In this document: in pieces, positions 54,910 through 64,000 of the stretch
Numbering within the stretch: position 1 is the stretch's first letter
How the letters are laid out: each line of letters starts with the position of its first letter
DNA from: Nannochloropsis oceanica
Taxonomy: Eukaryota > Sar > Eustigmatophyceae > Eustigmatales > Monodopsidaceae
NCBI GenBank assembly: GCA_004519485.1
Contig: CP038130.1
Location: 1,054,001-1,118,000 of the forward strand
Length of the DNA stretch: 64,000 nt
Direction: 5' to 3'
Translations under genes and position numbers: made by a program
The notes under the pieces: model-generated
The model's database searches: none
What the model was told of the DNA's origin: nothing
The model's input: the letters and a program-made list of their open reading frames with translations, nothing else

Positions 54910-55872
54910 ATGCGCCGTTGCTGCACTTCCTTCCTGGCCGCGTCCGCCGCTATGCTCCTCGCTGTAAGTGCCGTGGAGACTTTGCCCGAGATGAGGCACG
55001 ACGATCTCGAGAGAGACACACCCAGCTGGCCCGGCCCGATTGCGCCCGTGACGGAGTTGGATGTTGAAGCCTACACGGGGCGATGGTTTCAGGTAAATGG
55101 CAGAATAAAATCTCTAGTGTTGGGAAAGGGGACGTGGTGGAATTCGAAACGATCAAGTATTTATTTTCCTCTCCTTGCCCTTTCAACTTGACTCATGCTC
55201 GCTCCACTCGGAACCACCTCCTCCATCTTTCTTTTGTCTCAACCCTTTAAGTTGTACGCCAATCTTCTCGTCAAGTATACCTTTGAACTGGGCGGCGTCT
55301 GCGTCACGGCCGATTATGGCCTCCTCGCCAACGGCACAGGTGTGTCAGTCCACAACGCCCAAAACTTCCTGCAGCCCAACGGCACCACGACCATCATCAA
55401 CGGGCAAGCCACCGCAATGAATGCCTCTGAGCCCGGCAAGTTGACCGTGACCTTTGATCCCATCCCTTTCCCTGGTAGCTACTGGATCGTGAAGTTAGGT
55501 CCGGTGGAAGACGGAGAGTATCAATACAGTGTGGTGACAGACGCGTATGCAATCACCCTCTTCATCCTGGCGCGGGACCCCGCGACTTTCAAGGAGAGGT
55601 ATGAGAAGGAAGTCTTGGAATTTGTCAACCCGTTGTTCGCGGGTTTTTTGCGCAAGCCTCGCCCGACCGTGCAGGGGCCGGACTGTCTGTACTCGCCTGT
55701 GCCTTCCGTTTTTGCGAGTGGAAGCGAGAGTGAGAACGTGAGTGTGTATGTGGAACGAAAAGGGGGAGTGGAGAGTATGGTGGACGAGAGTATGAGCCTC
55801 AGAGGCCATGACGCCATGGCGGAGGATGTGGCGCGCTTGCATGGGGCGTTGCGCGCAGGGGGACCGAAGTAA
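54910..55872 (+). CDS. Secreted lipocalin (ApoD/Blc-like)
   Basis: Two exons, 54910-55092 and 55252-55872 (intron 159 bp), 267 aa. Signal peptide MRRCCTSFLAASAAMLLAVSA. The first lipocalin motif spans the junction: YTGRWFQ|LYANLLVKYTFELGGVCVTADYGL, with the GxW signature. PGSYWIVKLGPVEDGEYQYSVVTD is the second conserved region (YWIV...Y.YSVV). Such lipocalins carry small hydrophobic ligands; plant and bacterial members protect membranes and plastids from lipid peroxidation. The tail of about 60 residues after the barrel is unconserved. An upstream in-frame ATG at 54814 would bury the signal peptide, so 54910 is preferred. Confidence 0.88.
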
Positions 55873-55953
55873 AGAGAAGGAGGAGTAGGAGGAGAGGGAT
55901 GATAGTAAGACAGAATGGAATTGAAGCAGGAACGGGCAGCATTGGGGTACAAA

Positions 55954-56329
55954 AGGAACCATCCAAGAAGCTTGCAGTGCATACACAAGAGACCGACGCA
56001 TTGCATCTGGAATATTCAGTGCGGGAGATTTTGAAGGGGAAAGAAGGCAAACGGATGTCTCGGCACGGGCATGGGCCAGGGGGTACGGATATGGGCCAGG
56101 GGGTACGGATATGGCTCATGAAAAAAAAAAGAATTGAGGGAAAAAGGACTTAGGAACCATCCAAGAAGCTTGCAGTGCATACACAAGAGACCGACGCATT
56201 GCATCTGGAATATTCAGTGCGGGAGATTTTGAAGGGGAAAGAAGGCAAACGGATGTCTCGGCACGGGCATGGGCCAGGGGGTACGGATATGGCTCATGAA
56301 AAAAAAAAGAATTGAGGGAAAAAGGACTT
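55954..56329. repeat. Two-copy direct tandem duplication, about 198 and 178 bp
   Basis: Copy 1 55954-56151 and copy 2 56152-56329 appear identical except that copy 1 has an extra 20-bp repeat of GGGCCAGGGGGTACGGATAT. Near identity points to a recent event. Confidence 0.93.
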
Positions 56330-56642
56330 GATGTGAATGTCTAAGCGGGCTGCCGATTTGCTTTTGTGGTTGTGAGGTCATTCAGGATCAACTTGCTTTT
56401 GGGACATAATTGTGGTGGTCCCCCCCGGGGTTTCCGTTCTTTCTTTCATCTACTCGTATGCTTCGTTTCTTACTGTATCACCCGTGACTCTTCCCCCTCC
56501 CACTCCCTTTGGTCTTGTTTTGTTTTATGTCGGATGCGACAGGCGAAAGGCAAGGTGACAAGCAGGGATGGACTCTGGGCCTAGTCACGTTAGATATCTC
56601 CTCCACTTAGAAGCCCCAAACGCATTTTTTCCTGGGGGGCAA

Positions 56643-56644
<2 letters not shown>

Positions 56645-56684
<40 letters not shown>
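56645..56684. repeat. (GATT)n tetranucleotide microsatellite
   Basis: About ten perfect units followed by GATCC. Confidence 0.95.
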
Positions 56685-57618
56685 CCGGGGGGGAGGCTCG
56701 GTGAGACCATAGCCCACCCTTCGACCCCCTGTGAAGCGATTTACGACCACACAGATTCAATCGTTGGGTGATATTTTGGCTCAAATGCCCATGCCTAGTT
56801 AAAAAGTGGCGAAAAGTGAGGGCTTTTGCTTTTCGCGCCCCAGGGAGATGAGAGGACGGGCATTCATGTGTCCGAGCCACACAACCCCCGAGGGAGCTCA
56901 AGACGATAAGACAAAGAAATTTAGCCCCTGTCCATTTGAACACTCTTGCCTCCCTTCAAAAAACGCAACGCTTTACTTTTCCTCTTCTGAGGGTGCATTC
57001 TAAACCTAAGAAAAGGAGAGAGAAGGAAAGGAGAGAAGCTCGCGGAAGCTCGTTGACAGCCAATGAATCAATAGAGCAGAAATGCGTTATAACTCCCCTG
57101 CCACCCGCCCCTCATTGATCACTCGGCAAGGATTTTGTCACGAATACACATCCAGTCACTTGCATAGATTTGTATACCTACAATGCACAAACGCTGTGTC
57201 GGGGTCAAACTTTTGTGGTTCCAGTCCTTTTTTCGCTCTCGCACGCCTGTCTTCTTAAATCTGTCGGGATTTTGGCTTATACTCGTCGCTCGCTCCACAG
57301 TCAAGGTTGGTTCGTCCACTGTCTTCCATGCTTCTAGTCTGACAGTCGCCGTGAGCGCGGAGTGGATTAGCGGGACGGGACTTTTTGAATGCAACGACGG
57401 ATTTTCATCTTTTTGTGAAGGAGGCGGTGGTCAACAGGAAATTAGGTGTGTATGTGACACACGCTTACTCTCGCAACGAGGAGCCCGTCCACCCGACGGT
57501 CTTCTCCGCAGGTTATCCCGCGTCCCCTCAGAAAAGGAGTGAGTGATATAAATTCTTTCCTACATGGACATAATCTCTTCCTCGCAACCCCGCACACTTG
57601 ACAGGCGGACCAGCGTGC

Positions 57619-59864
57619 ATGGAGAGCTTGCTGGTGTCCGCCACTGCCGGCCGAAGCGAAATGTCGTCAGGCTTGCCATCTCCATCGGTCTCGACTGCTG
57701 GGGCGGGAGGCGCGCCCACGGGTGGGGGGGCGGTTGGAGGAGTCAACGAAGATGCGACCGCGCTGCAAATGCGAGAGCTCAAGAAGGAAGATGACACCCA
57801 TGCCGGCCACTTGAGCAACAGCCACTTGCATGGTGGTACGGGCCGCGTATCCTCGCTTCCCCCCCAACTGCCGCATTCGCAACAACCACATGACCCGGAC
57901 CAGGGAGGAGGGAAAATGCTGCATCGTCTGCCGCCTCAGCCCCCTGTTGTGGACATGTCTCACCACCACCATCACCACCAGCAACAACAGCACCACCACC
58001 ATCAGCAGCACCCTCACCATCAGCAGCACCCACATATGCAGCACCCGCCCCAGCCACCGCCCCACTTCCAGCAGCAACCACATCATGTCACGCAAAAGCA
58101 CCTCCAGCCGCAGCATAATGACGGGATGATGCGGATACAAGGGCTTGTGCATGGACATGGAGCCAGCTCGGTCGCATCTACGAGCTCTTCTTCATCCAAC
58201 CCGTCGGCCAACGCCATGATGGCGGCGCACCACCGACGTCACGGTCGGGAACAGCAGATGCTGATTCGCGAAGACTTGATGGATGGGGACGACGACGATG
58301 ACTTACTGGACGCATCAGACTTAATGGAGGAGGCATTAAGTGACAAGGTGAAGGGTATCGGTACCTTTTACATCCTCATCGATAAGCACGTACGGAAACA
58401 CAAGCGGGGCTTCACGGGCTTGCGGCGGTCGCAAAAAGCTGCCATTGTCAGGTAAGGCATAAGTTTTGACTCATGACTGTCGAACTCTCCCATCATCTTA
58501 CGCTTTTTTTTGTCTCTCCCTTCCTTTCTTCTTCCTTCTCTTCTCCCCCTCCTAGATCTGCCTACAACATCATCGAATCGATCTGCGACGTTTTTTGCCC
58601 CGGGGAGAGAATGGAGCTTTTGGATGCGATCGCCAATATTCACCCGACCTACCGCCGGCGCTTCAAGCGCAAGCTAGCCGCGACTGGGGTTGGTTCCACC
58701 ATGCTGAGCGGAAGTTATTCATCGATGGATGGCATTGAAAGCGGAGGCATGAAGGGAGAAGAGGAAGGAAGAGTTGGACGAGGGGGAGGCGGGGAGGGGG
58801 GGTCCTTTTCAGACGTAGAAACCTACTATGGCTCTCCTGACAAGGCGTACCGAAAGCCGCTTTCCCCTGTGTTAACCATGCTGGAGCAAAGTAAGCCTGA
58901 GCTTTTTAATATTCAGGTTCTGGGTCAGAATCTGACGAAGGAGCAGCTGCTTTCTCAGTATAAACGGCCGGCGGGTTCTACCATCGCTGTGTCTACCTCA
59001 GGCGGCCTCGCCAAGCCTCATTCCCCCAACCTCCAGCAGCAACTTCAGCACCCGCCGCATCAAATACATCAGCCATCGTCACAGCAGCAGCAGCAGCAGT
59101 TACAGCAGGCTCCATATCGCAATGCTCAACAGCAGCACGGCCCCGGTGTCATGCCGCCCGCTGGTTCTTCTGGCTACCCTTCCCACCCTCATCACTCCCA
59201 CCAGCATCACCAGCAGCAATCACAGCAACCGCTCAACCAGCAGCGACAGCAGCATCAGCAGCATACCGGCAGTATTCATTCATCGCAAGGTGACGCTTCA
59301 CAGTACGCGCAGCAGGAGCAGCAGCCGCCGCCAGTGCATCACATGTATGGAGGGGTAGGAGCGCCTGCCCCGCTTCCTCATCCCAACAATGCAGGTTGGC
59401 CTTCTCACATACCTCAGCAACAGTATTCCCAGCAATCGCACCCTCAGCAGCAGCCACATCACCAACAGCAGCAGCATCAACATCATCATCATCACCATCA
59501 TCAGCAGCACCCTCAGCAGCAACATCAACATCAGCAGCAGCACGGTGGAGCCCAAGCATGCGGATCCCCTTACTTTTCTCCCCCACAGCAGCACATCACC
59601 CCGCCCTTCGCTGCTGCCGGTCCCCCCTCCGGACGCCAGCCCTGCCTCCCTCCCTCCCATCATGGCTCCATGCCTCCCCACCCCTCCCTCGGCCACCGCC
59701 TCCAGCATTCAAGCTACCCTGACGCCCCTATCCACCCCTCGGGCCCCTCTACCCACCTTATGCAACCTCAGCAGCTCTCGTATACAAAGGGCTTAGGCCC
59801 TTCTTCGCAATATTTACAAGGTTCAATGACGTCAAAAGCCCCGTACCACTATCCTTCTTCCCCA

Positions 59865-59896
<32 letters not shown>

Positions 59897-60478
59897 GCAG
59901 CAGCAGGAACAACAATATCACTCAGTACCGGTGCATCGCCAAAAGCAGCCACAGCAGCAGCAGCATCAACAGCATCAACAGCATCAACAGCACCAGTTAC
60001 ATCAGCAGCAGGATCAACAGCAGCACCAACACCAGTCACAGCACCAGCAGCATCACCAGCAGCAACAACACCAGGGTGTTCCACCATCAAAAGTTGGATC
60101 GGGCAGCGGGCGTAGCAACACCGCTATCACTGCCGCCTTTGCAGGAGTAGCAGCCAGAGGTGAAGGTGGAGGACAAGCTTCCCGACCGGTCATAGATCAA
60201 CTCTCTCGCCTTGCAGCCGGCACACTGGCAAAGCTGAGGAAGAGCTCAGAGGGGGAAGGGGGAGAGGGGGGCAACGATAACAGCAGTGTCGGGAGCAACC
60301 GAACCACGGGCAACTTCTCCGCATCTGCTCTCCATCATGTCTCTTCTTCTATCACCAGTGTCACTACTCCTTATTCAGCTCCTTCTCCTGCCCCTGCCCG
60401 CTCTCCTCCCTTGGATACCGCGCCACTTGCTGGTGCTCCTGCCGCCGCCATTGCTTGCACGAGTGTCAGGAGGGCAGA

Positions 60479-60510
<32 letters not shown>

Positions 60511-60578
60511 GTAGCGGCAGCAGTACCAGTAGCGATAGCAGTAGAAGTGGTGGTAGTAGCAGCAGCTCTGCAGCCTAA
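57619..60578 (+). CDS. Gln/His-rich protein of unknown function with a short conserved-looking core
   Basis: Two exons, 57619-58451 and 58556-60578 (intron 104 bp, AG|GTAAGG...CTAG), 951 aa. The only ordered part spans the junction: LMEEALSDKVKGIGTFYILIDKHVRKHKRGFTGLRRSQKAAIVR|SAYNIIESICDVFCPGERMELLDAIANIHPTYRRRFKRKLA, about 90 residues, helical and basic. Everything else is Gln, His, Pro and Ser repeats from CAG/CAC/CAT tracts, ending in poly-Ser. Such architecture is typical of transcriptional coregulators and condensate-forming RNA-binding proteins. The core is not one I recognise. The ATG is the first in frame after an upstream stop. Confidence 0.65.
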
Positions 60579-62194
60579 ACAACCAAGGGTTGAGGCCAAA
60601 TTACCATCACAGCCGATCGTTCATCTGTGGGGGGGGGGGGGGGGGGGAAGGAGGAGGGTGGCATCAGCTGCGGCCTGGAGCTAGACATAAAAACGGAAGG
60701 TTAAGAAAAGGAGAAGAAACAGAAGGGGGAGCTACCATTGTTGTGTTCGTATTGTCGACCGTTGAGGTCATTGAGCTATGACAGATGGAAGGAAGAGGGA
60801 GGAAAGCGGGAAAAAAAGATAGGGGGAGAAGATTACGAAAATGATATGGACATTGACTCTGATGACGACGACTACATGTGTATATTTAGGAGACAAAAAA
60901 TACAGCCGATGCAGGGACGTTCTTGGGTAGAGGGAAAGACAGGGAAGTAGGAAGGAATGCGTCAACGGGGATGCGAAAGCGAAGGGGACCGAGAGAAAAA
61001 ATAATACCATCAAAGAGAGGTACATTTTTTCACATAAAGACAAATAAATGCAATCACACAGATACTAATAGGAGGAGAGAGTGGGAGATAGTGATAGGTC
61101 GAAATTAAAAGCACATAATGAGACAACAAGACAGAGATGAAAGATAAAAACAAGGTAAATTCAACTAATTGAGCAAGAAATGCAGTTTCCCTATGCATAT
61201 TACCACAAAATACACCCTAGAAAACAGGTAAACAAACTCACTTGCACGTTGCGATTTGTTGCGGTATTGCTAATGCTGTGATTTGTTTGGGGGGTTTGAC
61301 AGCCATATCGCTTGTCACATGGGCATGGGACAAAACTAAATATCTCGTGAAGTAAGATGATTTGCGATGCAAGACAGTAAACCCCGTGCTGGGCAAGACG
61401 AGAGGAAGCAAAAAGCAATATTTTTACATCAATCCATGGAACTTGGGGACCACGGGGTGGTCCTCTGTGTGGCCGCTTCTCACAAGGCCGATCCTCCCCC
61501 TCAAAGCTCCAGCATCGTAAATCCCCCGAACAACATGCCACAAACATCGATTTGTATTGAGTTAAAAGGTGCTATAACTTTGATTTTTTAATTTTTACTC
61601 CATCGTTTGCTTTGTCCAACTTAAGTTTTGCTAACGCCGCTTGGTGGCCGGACACGCCCTCCCCGCATCCGACAGCCTCTTCCCCCGCGGAGCACCTGCC
61701 CCTCTCTCCCCCTCGTCCTCTCCCTCATCTTTCTCCCCTTCTTTTTCCTCTCTATCATCTTCCACCTCCACCACTGCCACCGCTGACGCTGCGCCGACCC
61801 CTTCCTCAGGCCACTGTACAGGACATTCCCATCTCCTGCACCGCAAATGCCAGTACCCTCCTCGCCCTTTTCACCAGCCTCCGAGCCAGGGAACGCGATA
61901 CCCATCTCCTCTCCTCTGCTCAGCTCGCTTGGCACGCCCACCCTCCATTCAACCGCCCTCCTCCGCGGCCAACTTGCCACTGCCCACCAAGCAGAATTCC
62001 CGTCGGAAGAGATCCATCTTGAAACCAAGTCAGTCTTGGAAGACGCAGCGACAGCAGTGAATGTCCACCCTCTTTTCAATGTCTATATAGATGTGTCTCC
62101 AAGGAATCCTATACCTTCCGCCCTCCTCAATAAATCTCAAAGCAGATCGATCCTCGTTGGCGTGCCAAGCGGGGGGGGAGGAGGGGAGGACAAA
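60579..62194. other. Intergenic, no supported gene
   Basis: Begins with the 3' flank of the Gln/His-rich gene including a G-run near 60630-60648, then AT-richer sequence. Overlapping Pro/Ser-rich frames at 61612-62200 are present on both strands but show no family motif. Confidence 0.5.
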
Positions 62195-63622
62195 TCATAG
62201 GGTTTCCCATCCCGCTTTTCCAAAGAAATGAAATTGTGCAACACCAGCAGCACAGGCCGCCCGCGCCGCCGCCATTCCTGGCCCCACAGGGAGGGTATGA
62301 TCGTTCTGGAGCAGGTGGGGGATGACGTTGTACTTCAAGATCGACTCTCCGAGGCAGGGATGTTCGGCACAGTGGCCTTGGGCTTGCTCCGCCGTAGAGC
62401 CGCAGAGGTAGCAGCTTCCACGTCCGTATGCAACTTCAGTCGATCCCCCAGCGTTTGCTTTCTTGTCCCTTCGTGCTGGCCGTATTCGAAATTGGCGGGC
62501 TTGAGTGAGCAGGTGGATTCCACCTAGTTCAGTTTCACCACCAGACTGCAGCCCATTTCCGCTATACCCACACCGCAGAAGCCGCAGATGCTCATTGGCA
62601 CGTCCGAAAGGAAAGCATGCCCAGCGATGTGGTGGCGCATGTTCTTCTGCGTCATCTCCGACAGGTCGAGCGACCCGCGGCATGGTTTGCAGGACACGAT
62701 CTCGGTCCCCACCTCGCCCCCCCGGGCCTCCTTCCCTGACGCTTAGGGAACAAGCGGGATTTCCAAGTGCTTTCTAAACCCCTCACCAGCAACTAGCCGT
62801 ACCTCGTCCCCTAAGAGGCCGAGCCGCTCCTACAGGTGGTCAAGGGGGATCTGCATGATTGCTTACGTGCTGTTTTCGCCCTCAATAACCACCATCTCGG
62901 GCTTGAGCAGGCTCATGAAGTGACCACCCTTGAAGAGAAAGGCCTGCTTGGAAGTGTAATGCCCGCGCTCTAACTCCACCACACCCTCCTCTCCACCCGC
63001 CACCTACGCGATCGCCCGCATATGCACCGTCGTCTCCTCCGCTCGGAACAACTCCTCCCTCACGAACGGCAGCTGTCCCATCCTCTGCCCACGCGTCGCG
63101 GTACTGTCGGGGTCAGCGCCTGAGCAATGGAGCGCCTACCGTCTTGGGAAACAGAGGCGAAGCTCTTGATGTACGCGGCCGCGATATCGTCATTGTCCTC
63201 GTCCACTGATTCAATCACCGATCCGCCTGCCCTTGCTGATGCTCTCCCGCCACTTGCCGCCGCTGGCGCTGCCGGGGTCTCCAGCTGCGAGATGAATGAT
63301 GACTGGGGCTGATGATAGCACCGAAGAAGGAGGTGATGATGTGGACCTCCTCGGGCTTCTCCGCCTTGTGCTGCTTGCTCTGAGAGTGGCCAGTCAGCAC
63401 GCCGCATGCCGTTGTGTTGACGCCCTTCTTGTTCGCCCAATCCAACTCATACCGCAAAAACACGCGGCCGCAGCCCTGGCACTCGAGGCCGCCGCGATTG
63501 GTCGCCACAAGGTTGTCCTGCAGCCTCCTTGAGTCGCCCTTCCCGATTGTGGTAAGGTTCCATGGACTTGACTCGGGAGGGCTGGAATTCGCCGATGATG
63601 ATGTGGATGAAGAAGAGGCCAT
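62195..63622 (-). pseudogene. Decayed zinc-finger ORF fragments, possibly a mobile-element relic
   Basis: On the - strand, protein-like segments follow each other in different frames. First comes a Ser-rich start with LECQGCGRVFLRYEL and CGVLTGHSQSKQHK (C2 and CHH zinc-binding patterns). Then VREELFRAEETTVHM...GHYTSKQAFLFKGGHFMSLLKPEMVVIEGEN, then SCKPCRGSLDLSEMTQ...HHIAGH, CGFCGVG, and SCYLCGSTAEQAQGHC. Paired CxxC...HxxH groups with CGFCG resemble fingers in proteins hitch-hiking on transposons. No catalytic core is visible, so the family is not named. Several disruptions make it unlikely to be functional, although a multi-exon gene cannot be ruled out. Confidence 0.45.
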
Positions 63623-63715
63623 TCGCTTGTCCGCCACACGCTCAACAAAATGCCCTGTATATGAGGATGTTATGGTGTTACGAGTACATCGATCATATCG
63701 CCCTGTATCGTGAGA

Positions 63716-63757
63716 TATAGGGCAGAGTTTGTATAGTATAGGGCAGAGTTTGTATAG
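63716..63757. repeat. 21-bp unit, two tandem copies
   Basis: TATAGGGCAGAGTTTGTATAG at 63716-63736 and again at 63737-63757. From 63623 to the window end I see no other feature. Confidence 0.95.
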
Positions 63758-64000
63758 TATAGTATATATCCAGTATCCGAGTATCCGCGATTCATTCCGG
63801 CCCTTGATGTTGGTTCGTGCCTTTCGATGATCCAGCAATGGCATTTCCTCTCTCTTATCACCCGACTTATGGATACAACACCCACACTCACACCTAGGCG
63901 GGAGAAGTCCTGGTCCAACACCAAGCAGTGGACGACGGGGCCTCATTTCAGCTTCTCTTAATCCCTCTACGAAGCGGTGAAGCAAACGATCGCAGACGCC

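Larger units (their letters stand above)
55873..57618. other. Long repeat-bearing intergenic region
   Basis: 1.75 kb with a two-copy tandem duplication (55954-56329) and a (GATT)n microsatellite. Short frames occur on both strands, none with family features. Confidence 0.55.

Noticed and set aside
57183-57542. 119-codon plus-strand frame before the Gln/His-rich gene
   Set aside because: No family features, and splicing it to the next gene does not keep frame at the available GT-AG sites.
61612-62200. Overlapping Pro/Ser-rich frames on both strands
   Set aside because: Composition-driven openness of C-rich DNA; no motif, start context or splice logic.

Overview
This window looks like nuclear DNA of a photosynthetic stramenopile (ochrophyte), most likely a eustigmatophyte such as Nannochloropsis/Microchloropsis. 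Three things suggest this. Genes are dense, on both strands and mostly intron-poor, with short GT-AG introns (about 90-280 bp). Two predicted proteins carry a signal peptide followed by a Phe at the cleavage site (ASAF-like), the bipartite plastid-targeting signal of algae with secondary red plastids. The DNA is GC-rich with many purine/pyrimidine-asymmetric microsatellites. No database search was possible, so the genus is inferred.

Layout, left to right. 0-5 kb: 3' part of an ISWI-like SNF2 remodeller with PHD-type zinc fingers, and NUP54. 5-12 kb: guanylate kinase with an N-terminal RIIa-like helix pair, a plastid-targeted FAD amine-oxidase-like protein, and a Sec14/CRAL-TRIO protein. 13-20 kb: an ankyrin-RCC1-C2H2 giant (IBTK-like) and a four-exon 6-phosphogluconate dehydrogenase. 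21-27 kb: a leukotriene-A4-hydrolase-type aminopeptidase with a predicted membrane tail, COG8 (5' end lost in a 100-N gap), and a three-exon claudin-like four-TM protein. 27-35.5 kb: a plastid thioredoxin/DnaJ-zinc-finger protein, an ARB2-AGC kinase fusion and a two-pore channel.

35.6-37.5 kb holds the most exciting locus: an apparently intact Fanzor gene, a eukaryotic TnpB relative and so a putative RNA-guided endonuclease. It has the rearranged RuvC acidic triad, a glycine-rich expansion inside its zinc ribbon, strong hairpins just downstream of its stop (candidate omega-RNA), an AT-rich island on one side and a perfect 19-bp inverted repeat on the other.

37.6-64 kb: an MNN1-like glycosyltransferase, an eleven-exon beta-tubulin, a BMT2-like rRNA methyltransferase, an AT-hook acidic protein interrupted by a (GGA)n tract of about 115 units, GPN1, SBDS with a C2H2 tail, a secreted protein of unknown function, a lipocalin, a Gln/His-rich protein of unknown function, and decayed zinc-finger ORF fragments at the right end.

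There are no operons; neighbours are mostly unrelated housekeeping genes. Recurrent functions are plastid redox/quality control, membrane traffic (COG8, Sec14), ribosome maturation (SBDS, BMT2) and chromatin. Splice junctions were worked out by hand from GT/AG sites, reading phase and family conservation; 6PGD and beta-tubulin close to exact family lengths (486 and 447 aa).
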